From NCBI GenBank assembly GCA_024243835.1, contig JALPMN010000503.1:1-13070 (forward strand): a stretch of 13,070 nt of DNA. The letters run 5' to 3'. The translations under genes and the position numbers were made by a program. The notes beneath the pieces were generated by a model, which was not told the DNA's origin, did no database searches, and saw only the letters and a program-made list of their open reading frames with translations. Positions 1-8,033 of the stretch are shown here, piece by piece. The DNA comes from Enteropsectra breve (lineage: Eukaryota > Microsporidia). Numbering within the stretch: the first letter of the stretch is position 1; each line of letters starts with the position of its first letter.

Positions 1-1
1 T

Positions 2-1537
2 CATGATATTTATAAGATGATAGATAACGAAATAGCAGAGCAAAAGGAGCATGCACTTATCTTAAAAGAGGATCTTGATCTGTTTATTGAGCAAACGGAA
101 GTTAAATTTGGTGAAATAGTAAAAAAACATATGACAGAATATTGCTCTTTATGTGCAAGAATTGACGATTATAATGAGATTATAAAGAGCTCTATGAATC
201 CGGCTGTAAAAGCAATTGAACTGAATATTAGAAAACAAAGAAATGTGCTTGAAGACATAAATAATAAGATTATAAAAACAAAAATAGAGAAACTTGAAAG
301 TATAAATAATGAGAAATCAATATTAATAAAATTTTTAGTGAATATGCTCACATGCTGTGAATCTACAACAGCGTGTAAGTATATTGATGCTTTCAAAAAT
401 AGCGTATATAAGGCTATAAATGATCTTGAAGCAATGTCTGATGAGATAAAAACAGTATCGGAAAAACTAAAGATATTCAATGAAGACATTTACACAACAC
501 TATTTGAGCTGGAAAATGAAACAGAATCAATGCAAAATAGCAATGAATTTAATAGGATATTTGAGGAAGCTATGAATAAAGTGAAGCAAGCAGTAGATAA
601 GTATAAGGAAACTGAAATGCGTTTTAAAAAAGTTGAGGATTTTGGTATAAATACTTTTATAAACCTTAGAGCCACTATTATTCCCGAAAGCGATTTCTAC
701 AAGAATGACTTGAGTAGAATTATTAAAAGCCTCAAAAATACGAAAGATGAATATCTCAAGTTATATGATGAGGTTATGAAGATAAAAATCATTCGGTTTT
801 ATATCGTAGATTTTCAATCTGATGCAAGCCGGAGTTTGAAATTGTACAAAGCCGGGAAGATGTGATGTGCTGAGGCAGAAGAAATTTTATTTTACACAGA
901 GGAAGCTAGTCGATACCTGGATAATTTATACGAAAAAATAAGAATCATAGCAAATGAAGCAAAAATGTATGAATCGATTAAAGATATGAAAGTGGAAAAT
1001 CACAAACAGGATAAATCGACAAAGATATCAATGCAAAGGGCGATAGAAGATAAAAATAACATGACCACTAGAGAAGTAAAGGCACCGGAGTTACAGCAAG
1101 ATCTCTATGATCATGATTGCCGTGCTATGAAAGCGCGTCTTCTTTATCGTTTCATTATACGTGAATATAAGTTTGAAAGGCGGGAAGAAGCTGCTTTTAG
1201 AGTCTTAGAAAATAAGTCTGCAAGGCTGTATAACGAGGCTAGATTATATAGAGATCTAATTGGAAAAATAAAAAAGCCATATCAGGAAATGAAAGTAAAA
1301 CTTGAGGGATCAAATCATCATATTGAAATTTTATCAGCATTGAGATGCGAATTAATGAATATCTATAATAATGGGAATGATATTGAAAATAACTTTGATA
1401 AAATTTTAAAGCAGTATAAGAAGGTAACGAATGATCTTTTGAATATAATCGATGAGTTTACAAAATGTCGTGAGGATACGAATGAGGGGATCGATGTGCT
1501 AGATAAGGAGATAAACAACAAACTTTGTCAGGCTTAA
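2..1537 (+). pseudogene. Gene 1: helical secreted-family member, 5' partial, interrupted by in-frame TGA
   Basis: The reading frame is open from the first bases of the window, so the true start and signal peptide lie upstream. It runs to TGA at 863-865, then continues in the same frame without another stop to TAA at 1535-1537, which makes it one gene with a single nonsense codon rather than two genes. The first ATG in the window is at 17 and the first ATG after the TGA is at 965, but the roughly 33 codons between TGA and that ATG also read as family-like sequence (AEAEEILFYTEEASRYL). The product is Lys/Glu-rich and helical throughout. A first domain (nt ~60-520) resembles domain 1 of gene 4. 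A second (nt ~540-960) carries the motif IIPESDFY, matching ILPESERAAY in gene 5. A third (nt ~1110-1530) resembles the last domain of gene 2. There is no C-terminal membrane segment, as in the A-type genes 2 and 4. It could be a recent pseudogene, a sequencing error or a readthrough gene. Function unknown. Confidence 0.7.
863..865 (+). other. In-frame TGA splitting gene 1
   Basis: Frame +2 is open from 2 to 862 and again from 866 to 1534, with this TGA as the only break. The base context is GAAGATGTGATGTGCTG, which contains a short ATGTG direct duplication. An open stretch of more than 220 codons after the stop would be unlikely by chance in AT-rich DNA, so the downstream part was coding until recently or still is. 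Confidence 0.85.
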
Positions 1538-1548
1538 TAGCCTGACAA
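1525..1548 (+). repeat. Perfect hairpin spanning the gene 1 stop codon
   Basis: The ten-base arms TTGTCAGGCT (1525-1534) and AGCCTGACAA (1539-1548) flank a TAAT loop that contains the TAA stop codon. RNA would gain one more G-U pair at the base. No T-tract follows, so it does not look like a bacterial intrinsic terminator. It may affect the mRNA 3' end or be chance. Confidence 0.7.
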
Positions 1549-1944
1549 GCTACAATAACACCTCACACGGTTTAACACTCGTAGCAAGAGAAATATTCAT
1601 TTTCAAAAATGATTTAGGGAGTTTGTGTTCAGACAGAATTCTAGAATAGCTACATTTAGGATAGAACTGCTCTCATTATTTGAGTATATGGTGAACCATC
1701 TAACATTCATGTTTTAATTCAAGATATGCTCATAATTTATTTTTGAATAAGGGACAGGAGATGTGTGTAGGGATGTTATGCGGGTATGAGGTTTTGTTTG
1801 TTCCTTGATGATAAGTGAACATCATTAAAAACGCGTTAGCACTTTAACATCAGATATTTTAGCAGAATCAATTAAATAAATTAAAATAACAGTAGTAAGA
1901 TAAGAAACTATTAGTGGCATGCAACAGGCCTGCAGCTAGTAAAG

Positions 1945-1962
1945 AATATAAAGTTTTATATT
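1945..1962. promoter_or_regulatory. Palindromic AT element upstream of gene 2
   Basis: AATATAAAGTTTTATATT is a palindrome except for its central GT. It lies 226 bp before the ATG of gene 2. Its core recurs at 5644-5659, 231 bp before the ATG of gene 4, while much of the surrounding flank has drifted. A role in transcription or DNA structure is inference. Confidence 0.4.
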
Positions 1963-2172
1963 TTTTCATTCGTATTTAAAATGCAACTTTACCAGCTCTA
2001 TGTTTGATTTTGGAACGTCTAAACCTACAGAAATCTTCCAAGTTTCTAAGATTTATGTGCTGAAGCTCGAACACCGCCTGACTAAGTATTTAACATAGTC
2101 GTTTTAAAAATACAATTGATTTCATCCTAACATGTCGAATGTTGCCTTCTCTTCACATTAAAAATTTTATGT

Positions 2173-2185
2173 AAAAATTTTGCCC
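2173..2185 (+). promoter_or_regulatory. AAATTT/CCC-like start-proximal signal, gene 2
   Basis: AAAAATTTTGCCC ends three bases before the ATG of gene 2. Close matches precede genes 4 and 5 and a weaker one precedes gene 3. Microsporidia are known for AAATTT-like and CCC-like signals just before start codons, and this box fits both parts. The copies are paralogous, so shared ancestry also contributes. Confidence 0.5.
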
Positions 2186-2188
2186 ATT

Positions 2189-3832
2189 ATGTTGGGTTCA
2201 ATTGATTCATTATTGATCCTGATTGCATGCAGCAGATGTACATCAGCTGATTGGCAAGAAGAGGATAACCCGCAAGAAATAGCTGCAGGGTTAACTTCAG
2301 AACTAGCATATGCACAAGACACAGGCAGAAACCTAAGTGATACGCGTTCTTATGTTAGCATCAATCAAGTCAATGATAGTGTAAATCCTGCTGTAGGTAT
2401 ACAGGCAGAAGCATCTGGAAGTTGCTCTCAAATTTCAGGCAATAGCATTTCATCGTCAGTTATCAGTAGAATAAATAACTTTAATGTAATCTCAGTGGAT
2501 TATATGGCGTCAGTCACATCAAATATAACTGAAGACTTACGTTTTAATGCAGAGGAAAAATATGATAACGAAATTAGGCATTGCACAGATTCTGAGAGTT
2601 TAAGAAATGAGGCGACAGCGGAACTGTCTGCAGATGTGCTGAAGGTGAGAAATGATTTTTATTGGTTTTTTAAGGAAATGTTCATTGATTATGTTGATAA
2701 TAAAAGTAGCAGTTTTAGAACTTGTATCAATCTTGCTAGTAGAATTAAGGATCTTATAAAGGATATTCTTAAAAGAACAAATAGTGATATTGGCGTTTTT
2801 TCAAAGGAAGTAAAAGAAGTCAATGAAATTAGAGAACAATTCAAGAGCACACTAATTGAGCGTAAGATTAAAGAGAGGATCCTAGTAAGTCTAAAGAGCT
2901 TATCAACGAAGTTCATACAAAAATTATTGGACCAGGGTGCAGATAGAGACTATAAACAAAAATGGATTAATGAAGCAGAAAGTATTAAAAATATGGCAAG
3001 AAAGGCAAAGAAAGAATATGATGAACAAGCTAATAAGTATGAAGATCTTTATTATGATATAATAGATATATTTGAAGGCATTAAAGAATCCTTAGCCGAT
3101 GCGAAGCAAAATGAGGGTGATGAAGAGACTGAAAAAAGAGATGAAACTAGCATGGCTCATGATATTGACGCAGAAAGTAGTCTAGAAGTTTATAATGAGC
3201 TAATGAAAATACTGGAAGCAGATTATGTTTTTGAAAAAACTGAACATAGCTTTGAAGAAGATGCACTACTTTTGACCGAAGAAGAGGTCAAAGAAATTAA
3301 AAAAGAAAGTAATTATTGGAGAGACATCCGTTACTTCGAAGACAAAATTAACATTAACATAGAAAGATATACGCGCTGCTGTAATGCTTTCAATATGCCT
3401 CTATTTAATGTGAGAAGATCGTGTGCAATAGAAAGACGTTTAGTTATGTTGCCTGAAGAGAGCGAGGACTATAGAAATAGACTCCATTTACTTGCTGAAA
3501 GAATCTATTCGATGAAACTAAAGCTTGAAGAAGAAAAAGCTTTTGTTGAGAGCATATTAGAAGATGTTCTGCAATTAAATATCATGTTTGAGACAGATAG
3601 TTGTACTAGAGAACAGCAAGAAATTAAACGACAAGAATGCGAGGATAAGTTAAAAAGGTTGAATGAGTTGTTTAAACTGGCTAAGAAAATAGATCGTGAT
3701 ATTGATTGTGATAAAACTAGTATTCAATATGAAATAATTTCTAAAGCGAATGCAAGACAAGATGAGGACAGAATGAAACAAAAAGAAATGCAAACTGGAT
3801 CCACAGAAGTCGAGAACCAGCCATCCAATTAA
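2189..3832 (+). CDS. Gene 2: secreted helical (coiled-coil-like) family protein, type A
   Basis: I read 547 residues from the ATG at 2189. The frame also extends nine bases upstream to a TTG, but the ATG is conserved in gene 4 and follows the start-proximal box. A signal peptide (residues 1-19, MLGSIDSLLILIACSRCTS) is followed by a Ser/Asn-rich region to ~140, helical domain 1 (~145-303), an acidic linker (~305-330) and helical domain 2 (~340-515) containing MLPEESEDY at 420-428. There is no C-terminal membrane segment, so the mature protein should be soluble and secreted. It is collinear with gene 4 almost without gaps: the first ~104 residues are about 74% identical by hand count, while the helical body is far more diverged. 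AATAAA lies ten bases after the stop. No enzymatic motif was recognised and the function is unknown. It forms a duplicated pair with gene 3. Confidence 0.85.
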   Translation: MLGSIDSLLILIACSRCTSADWQEEDNPQEIAAGLTSELAYAQDTGRNLSDTRSYVSINQVNDSVNPAVGIQAEASGSCSQISGNSISSSVISRINNFNVISVDYMASVTSNITEDLRFNAEEKYDNEIRHCTDSESLRNEATAELSADVLKVRNDFYWFFKEMFIDYVDNKSSSFRTCINLASRIKDLIKDILKRTNSDIGVFSKEVKEVNEIREQFKSTLIERKIKERILVSLKSLSTKFIQKLLDQGADRDYKQKWINEAESIKNMARKAKKEYDEQANKYEDLYYDIIDIFEGIKESLADAKQNEGDEETEKRDETSMAHDIDAESSLEVYNELMKILEADYVFEKTEHSFEEDALLLTEEEVKEIKKESNYWRDIRYFEDKININIERYTRCCNAFNMPLFNVRRSCAIERRLVMLPEESEDYRNRLHLLAERIYSMKLKLEEEKAFVESILEDVLQLNIMFETDSCTREQQEIKRQECEDKLKRLNELFKLAKKIDRDIDCDKTSIQYEIISKANARQDEDRMKQKEMQTGSTEVENQPSN

Positions 3833-3841
3833 CATTCTTGA

Positions 3842-3847
3842 AATAAA
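3842..3847 (+). promoter_or_regulatory. Polyadenylation signal, gene 2
   Basis: AATAAA begins ten bases after the gene 2 stop and is followed by ACTTCG. Gene 4 has AATAAA followed by GCTTCG at nearly the same place. Such closeness to the stop implies a very short 3' UTR. Confidence 0.5.
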
Positions 3848-4261
3848 ACTTCGATTTTTAAAATGGCTTATGGAGCAGCGCTCACTTATATGGGACGGCT
3901 AGTAGTGTGGAGAAGCAATCCCTTATTACTAGCTGCCCTTATTAGTTTATCTTTGATAAATCTATTTTTTATAACATGTTAAATTATTTGGTCAAGTTTA
4001 TTATTCTATAAGTGCTGATGAAAAGAATATTCTTTAAAACATCTGCTCCACAGTTTATCCAAAAGATTACTTAGGTTGTTAGCGAGAAAATATGCAAGGG
4101 AAAAAATATAATTTTTTGGAGTCTTTAAAGAAAATGAAATTTAACTTTTTAATCTTAAAATATATTAAGAAAGTGAAAGCTGTAGTTTTGACTTATAGCT
4201 CAAGGTATTCTAATGTAAAAGACATCTCATTTACTATCTAAATGATGATATCTTTGTTATA

Positions 4262-4340
4262 TAAAAATTTGATGATTTTTTCTCCTTAAAAGAATTCAAT
4301 AATGTTTTCTCCATGTAAAAATTTGATGAAGTTTTTGTCC
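4262..4340 (+). repeat. Three imperfect ~24-27 bp repeats leading into the gene 3 start
   Basis: Copies lie at 4262-4285, 4286-4312 and 4316-4340. Copies 1 and 3 share TAAAAATTTGATGA, and all three end in TTTT[CG]TCC. The last runs directly into the ATG at 4341. Copy 2 is followed by ATG-TAA, a minimal upstream start-stop. The ATG at 4302, inside copy 2, is in frame with gene 3 and would add 13 residues. Confidence 0.55.
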
Positions 4341-5120
4341 ATGAAAATTATGAACTTTGAACTTGTAACAGTGCTAATCACATACAGTTTATGTACAGCG
4401 GCAGAAAGAGAAAATTCAAAAAGAGCACAGGATTTACACAATAAACACGAAGATAGTCATGAAAATCAAAGCAATGGCGATTTGCGAGGATTTCAATCTG
4501 AATTGTCTCAGAAAAATAAAGCAGAAGCACATAAAATGGAAGAAGAACTTAATTTGTATGTTAATGATTTAGAAAAGCAATTTGAAAGCATAAGAGACAA
4601 GTATTTTAGTGAATGCAGCGATTTATTTGATACAATTCGCCATCATGATAGCCTTATTAAAAGAGCAGTAAAAGTTTTAGATACTGAAGATTTCAATAAA
4701 ATAAATACAAGAGAACGTTGTGATGAATATGAAAAATTTGTAAATGAATTAAAAAGAACACTGGAGATGCTTTCAAAGTTATATGGTTCGAAAACAAAGC
4801 TTATACATAATTTATGGAGTTTGTGTGATGATGATTTTACTAGAAACAGTATCATTTTGGTTGATAATTTTAAAAACAGTGCAAATACAGATTTCACCAT
4901 TTTTAAAGAATTATGCTCCAAGGGCAAAGGGCTGTTAAATGAACTGTGGGAGAGAAATGATAGCATTTTAGAGAAAATACAGCCTGCAGAGGTTAACAAA
5001 AAATTTGAACCGATTCGAAAGAGTATTGAAGATTATTGGAAATCTCTAGATATAGTTGATTCCTCAAGTAATAATGATAGTCAACCTAAAAATATAAATA
5101 ATGAAAATGCTGATGAGTAG
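4341..5120 (+). CDS. Gene 3: short secreted helical family protein, type B with lost anchor
   Basis: I read 259 residues from the ATG at 4341, chosen because it matches the gene 5 start (TCC-ATG-AAA) and gives a clean signal peptide; an in-frame ATG at 4302 would add 13 residues. The signal ends LITYSLCTA at ~20. A charged region is followed by helical domain 1 (~60-212), collinear with gene 5: EEELN, FNK, DEY and ILVDNFK (172-178) fall at the same positions. The second domain and repeat stalk of gene 5 are absent. An Asn/Ser-rich tail (~238-259) ends NADE, then TAG. The bases after the stop still encode a recognisable membrane anchor (5121-5225), so the protein was probably membrane-anchored in the past. 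As it stands it would be secreted and soluble. Function unknown; it is either a decaying copy or a functional truncated form. Confidence 0.75.
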   Translation: MKIMNFELVTVLITYSLCTAAERENSKRAQDLHNKHEDSHENQSNGDLRGFQSELSQKNKAEAHKMEEELNLYVNDLEKQFESIRDKYFSECSDLFDTIRHHDSLIKRAVKVLDTEDFNKINTRERCDEYEKFVNELKRTLEMLSKLYGSKTKLIHNLWSLCDDDFTRNSIILVDNFKNSANTDFTIFKELCSKGKGLLNELWERNDSILEKIQPAEVNKKFEPIRKSIEDYWKSLDIVDSSSNNDSQPKNINNENADE

Positions 5121-5225
5121 AGTTCATTTAGGAATTAATCGATTTGGTTTGTTGTTGGGATAGTAGCTGTGACAGGAGTAGCATTTATATATTTCCTTGC
5201 AGGTAAAAAGCTATCACACTCTTGA
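5121..5225 (+). pseudogene. Remnant C-terminal membrane anchor of gene 3, behind two stop codons
   Basis: Read in frame after the TAG at 5118-5120, the DNA gives SSFRN, a second stop (TAA 5136-5138), then SIWFVVGIVAVTGV followed by AFIYFLAGKKLSHS and TGA at 5223-5225. Gene 5 at the same place reads DESSSSRNLWILLG and later IYVFTGKK. The first stop corresponds to a TCG-to-TAG change relative to gene 5. The hydrophobic segment and the following GKK are preserved with conservative changes only. Confidence 0.8.
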
Positions 5226-5643
5226 ATTTAAGAAACCATCAAACAAATTAAAATATTCGATAATTTCCTTCTAAAATTCCTGAGACAATTATAAGCAATA
5301 ATATTTTTTTAGAGTTTAAAAATCTGTTCAGGGAAAGGAAACAGTAGGAAATATTATCTTTAACGCAGATTTGCAAACCGAAGAGGGTTTTTTACAAGAT
5401 TGTATAAATTTAAAATGTAGTACCGTTACTTTCAAGATGATCTCCTTTGTAGTGCCGTCCCCAAATACTCGCAAAAACCGTTTAGATAAAATCAAGTATT
5501 GATTAGACTTTAAGCCATTGTATATTTATCATGGAACCCTTTTAGAGATGTTTCATTACTCAAAGCGACCTAAGTTTGCAGAAATAACAGTTTTTAAGAT
5601 AAATGCGAGATTTGGCCTGCTACTTGCTATGCACAAGTTGAGG

Positions 5644-5659
5644 ATATAAAGTTTTATAT
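5644..5659. promoter_or_regulatory. Palindromic AT element upstream of gene 4
   Basis: ATATAAAGTTTTATAT is the counterpart of the element at 1945-1962. It lies 231 bp before the gene 4 ATG and is nearly symmetric around a central GT. Its function is unknown. Confidence 0.4.
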
Positions 5660-5874
5660 TCATGTCATTTGTATATTGAAATATACACTTGAAAAGCTCT
5701 CTATTTGAATTTAAATATTTCAACTCAAGGCTGCTGTTAGTAAACTAAAATTTAGTGCATTATAAGCCATGAAAACCGTCGGGTCAAGTATTTATCACAG
5801 TAGTTTAAAAATGAAGTTGATTTCTACCTAGAATATCGAATGCTACTTTCTCTTCGAATTTATTTATTTGATGT

Positions 5875-5887
5875 AAAAATTTTACCC
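5875..5887 (+). promoter_or_regulatory. AAATTT/CCC-like start-proximal signal, gene 4
   Basis: AAAAATTTTACCC ends three bases before the ATG at 5891, with the same spacing as in gene 2 and one base different. Its presence supports 5891, not 5840, as the start. Confidence 0.5.
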
Positions 5888-5890
5888 ATT

Positions 5891-7546
5891 ATGTTAGGTT
5901 CAATTGATTCATTACTGATCCTGATCGCATGCAGCAGATGTACATCAGTTGACAGGCAAGAGGAGGATATCCCGCAAGAAATAGCTGCTGGGTCTTTTTC
6001 AGAACTAGCGGATGCTCTGGACAGAGTCACAACCTTAAGTGATACTCATTCTAATGGTAACATAAACCAAGTCACTGATAGTGTAAATCCTGCTGTAGAT
6101 ATACAGGCAGAAGCATCTGTTAGTTGCTCCCGAACTTCAGACAATAGCATTTCATCGACAGTTATCAGTAGAAGAGATAACCTTAATGAAAGCTCAGTGG
6201 ATGCTGTGATATCAGATGTAGTAAATAGGAATGAGGGCTTAGATTTAAGTATTTCAGAGAATCATGAGGGCGAAATAAACCATTCTTTATATTCTGACTT
6301 TATAAAAAACAAAATAGCCGAACAAGATGTAGCAAAAATGCTTAAAGTAAAGAATGGACTTTCTGCATATATCAAGAAGCTATTAATTAGATACATTTGC
6401 AACAGAGATGAGTGTACCAGCGAGCTTTTGGTTATATCGAATAAAATTAGCGAATATAAAATCCTTATCAATGATATTTTAAAGAGTAACAATATTCAAA
6501 TTGCAGCTGTATCATGTGAAGTAGAAGAGATCAAAGAAATCAGGGAACAGATAAAAATCATGCAAATTGCGTACAAAGCAAAAGAAGATAAACTACAGCG
6601 TATAAAACAATTATCAAATAAGCTTGTACAAGATTTAATGGCTAATGATAAGGATAGTGATTTTAAACAGAAACTTACGAATGATGTAGATAGCTTTAAA
6701 ACTATGGCTAAAGAGGCTGGTAAAGAATATTACAACATATCCACAAAGTATTTAGAACTTTATAATCAGTTAGCAGATAATTTTGAAAGTATTAGTAATA
6801 AGCTGTCCGCAGCGCTGCAAAATGAAAAATCAAAAGAAAAGGAGACTTATGGTATGGTCAATGGAAGCCAAGAAAGTGCAGGAAATGATAAGCAGGGTTG
6901 TTCTGATCTAATAGAAATATTGGAAGCTGATTATTTTGCTGAAAACAACGCGTATAATTCAGCAGAAGGTTCATCATTATTAACAGAAAGCGAGTTAAAA
7001 GAACTTGAAGAAAATTCCAGACTTTATCAATTAATCAGCAAAAATAGAAAATGGATTCTTCATGCTTTAGAAGAATACGGCCTCTTTTCTGATGAGTATA
7101 AGAAACTGTCAGAGGAAATGTTTTGGTGTGAAGCTATGCAAGAGTTGATGAAATTGCCCGTAGAAAATGAATTGTTCAAAAAAGAACTAGACTCAATCGA
7201 GGAAACATACAATGCAATGAGACTTAAATTTAATAAGTCTAAAGCTATAGCTGATATTTTATCAGAATGTTTTAGAGAACTAGTGAGAAATTTTAACCAA
7301 GATAGATGTACTAACGAGCAGATTGAAGAAAACCTACAGAATTGCATGAATGAAGCTAATAACATTATATATTTAATACATGAATCTCAGTGTTGCATAT
7401 ATGAAACAAAACGCAAGGCTAAGTATATTCAAACAGAAATCAAGCGCGAACTTATTTTACTAGAATATGGAATAAGCTTGAAAAATGAAGAACAACGAGC
7501 TGTTTCGACAGAAGAAGCGGCTCAGTCGTCTAAATTTAATCCATAA
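5891..7546 (+). CDS. Gene 4: secreted helical (coiled-coil-like) family protein, type A
   Basis: I read 551 residues from the ATG at 5891. An in-frame ATG at 5840 would add 17 residues and bury the signal peptide. The first 19 residues are identical to gene 2 (MLGSIDSLLILIACSRCTS). A Ser/Asn-rich region runs to ~140, helical domain 1 covers ~145-312 with VEEIKEIREQIK matching VKEVNEIREQFK in gene 2, a polar linker follows, and helical domain 2 covers ~340-525 with KLPVENELF at 421-429. No C-terminal membrane segment is present. It is collinear with gene 2 almost residue for residue, but beyond residue ~105 it is strongly diverged, in contrast to the conserved N-terminus. Pairs with gene 5 as the second copy of a two-gene unit. 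Function unknown; predicted to be secreted. Confidence 0.85.
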   Translation: MLGSIDSLLILIACSRCTSVDRQEEDIPQEIAAGSFSELADALDRVTTLSDTHSNGNINQVTDSVNPAVDIQAEASVSCSRTSDNSISSTVISRRDNLNESSVDAVISDVVNRNEGLDLSISENHEGEINHSLYSDFIKNKIAEQDVAKMLKVKNGLSAYIKKLLIRYICNRDECTSELLVISNKISEYKILINDILKSNNIQIAAVSCEVEEIKEIREQIKIMQIAYKAKEDKLQRIKQLSNKLVQDLMANDKDSDFKQKLTNDVDSFKTMAKEAGKEYYNISTKYLELYNQLADNFESISNKLSAALQNEKSKEKETYGMVNGSQESAGNDKQGCSDLIEILEADYFAENNAYNSAEGSSLLTESELKELEENSRLYQLISKNRKWILHALEEYGLFSDEYKKLSEEMFWCEAMQELMKLPVENELFKKELDSIEETYNAMRLKFNKSKAIADILSECFRELVRNFNQDRCTNEQIEENLQNCMNEANNIIYLIHESQCCIYETKRKAKYIQTEIKRELILLEYGISLKNEEQRAVSTEEAAQSSKFNP

Positions 7547-7547
7547 A

Positions 7548-7553
7548 AATAAA
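7548..7553 (+). promoter_or_regulatory. Polyadenylation signal, gene 4
   Basis: AATAAA starts two bases after the stop of gene 4 and is followed by GCTTCG, mirroring the arrangement after gene 2. Confidence 0.5.
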
Positions 7554-8020
7554 GCTTCGGTTATTTTAAGTCTTTTTTGATCATTACTCACTCGGAAGGG
7601 CCAGTTTTAGTGTGGCAAAGTGATTTTTTTACAAGAGAGCTTAATAAGTCTGCAACTAATGCTTTTAATTTTATATTTTGCTTATTATATTTAAAATAGA
7701 TTATAACCCGTCCCTTCATCTTTTTACTACTAATCGTCCATGAATGCACAAAACTACCGTACTTTGAAATGGTAAAAGCTTCAGAATAATAGAGTATAGT
7801 GAATATTTTAGACTTTGAGTTCTAATCGAGTTACTCGCACAGTACTAATTTTGATAAATGACAGTCTGCAGGAAATATTTAGCCCATTTTCTGATTGATT
7901 CTTTAATATGTTGAAAAACAAGTATAAGAAGTGGCTTAAGTTTGGTTCAAGCTGTACTCATATGAATGTTATACCATTAACTAATAGGAGGACGATACCC
8001 CTTTTCAAGAAATTTTGAAG

Positions 8021-8033
8021 AAAAATTTTATCC
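8021..8033 (+). promoter_or_regulatory. AAATTT/CC-like start-proximal signal, gene 5
   Basis: AAAAATTTTATCC abuts the ATG of gene 5. Gene 3 has AAGTTTTTGTCC (4329-4340) in the same place. Both end in TCC directly before the ATG, against CCCATT-ATG in genes 2 and 4. Confidence 0.5.

Larger units (their letters stand above)
1538..2188. other. Intergenic region between genes 1 and 2
   Basis: I see no gene here. From about 1880 it is partly alignable with the DNA upstream of gene 4 (about 5585-5890). Shared landmarks include AATAACAGT, ATATAAAGTTTTATAT, GTATTTA-CA-AGT and TCGAATG followed by TTCTCTTC. This is the duplicated 5' flank of the A-type genes. The stretch from 1550 to 1880 shows nothing recognisable. 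Confidence 0.6.
3833..4340. other. Intergenic region between genes 2 and 3
   Basis: No gene is seen. The first ~100 bases resemble the DNA after gene 4 (AATAAA-CTTCG, then a TAGTGTGG-AAG block), showing that the duplication covers the 3' flank. The rest is AT-rich and carries the small repeats at 4262-4340. Confidence 0.55.
5226..5890. other. Intergenic region between genes 3 and 4
   Basis: No gene is seen. The distal part (from about 5585) matches the flank of gene 2 in patches. The frame of gene 4 is open upstream to an ATG at 5840, but the equivalent DNA before gene 2 carries a one-base difference and a stop, so that extension is probably not coding. The proximal ~350 bases show nothing recognisable. 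Confidence 0.6.
7547..8033. other. Intergenic region between genes 4 and 5
   Basis: No gene is seen. The first ~100 bases align in patches with the DNA after gene 2 (TTAGTGTGG-AAAG block). A short AGGAGGA lies at 7986-7992 but is more than 40 bases from the ATG, too far to be a bacterial ribosome-binding site. Confidence 0.55.

Noticed and set aside
2189..2245. LIAC at the end of the gene 2 signal (also in genes 4 and 5) read as a bacterial lipobox
   Set aside because: Genes 3 and 6 lack the cysteine at that place, whereas the later C-T-[AS] is kept in genes 2 to 6. No ribosome-binding sites are present and AATAAA signals suggest a eukaryote.
3890..3950. Imperfect inverted repeat around GCTAGT/ACTAGC after gene 2
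   Set aside because: Only about six contiguous pairs; it is not kept after gene 4, so it is likely chance.
863..5138. Stop-codon reassignment in this organism
   Set aside because: All three stop codons would have to be sense (TGA in gene 1, TAG and TAA in gene 3), and genes 2, 4, 5 and 6 contain no internal stops of any kind.
5840..5890. N-terminal extension of gene 4 to an upstream ATG
   Set aside because: The matching DNA before gene 2 has a one-base length difference and a stop codon, and the extension would displace the signal peptide inwards.
7986..7992. AGGAGGA as a Shine-Dalgarno for gene 5
   Set aside because: More than 40 bases from the ATG, with no suitable in-frame start close behind it; none of the other genes has one.
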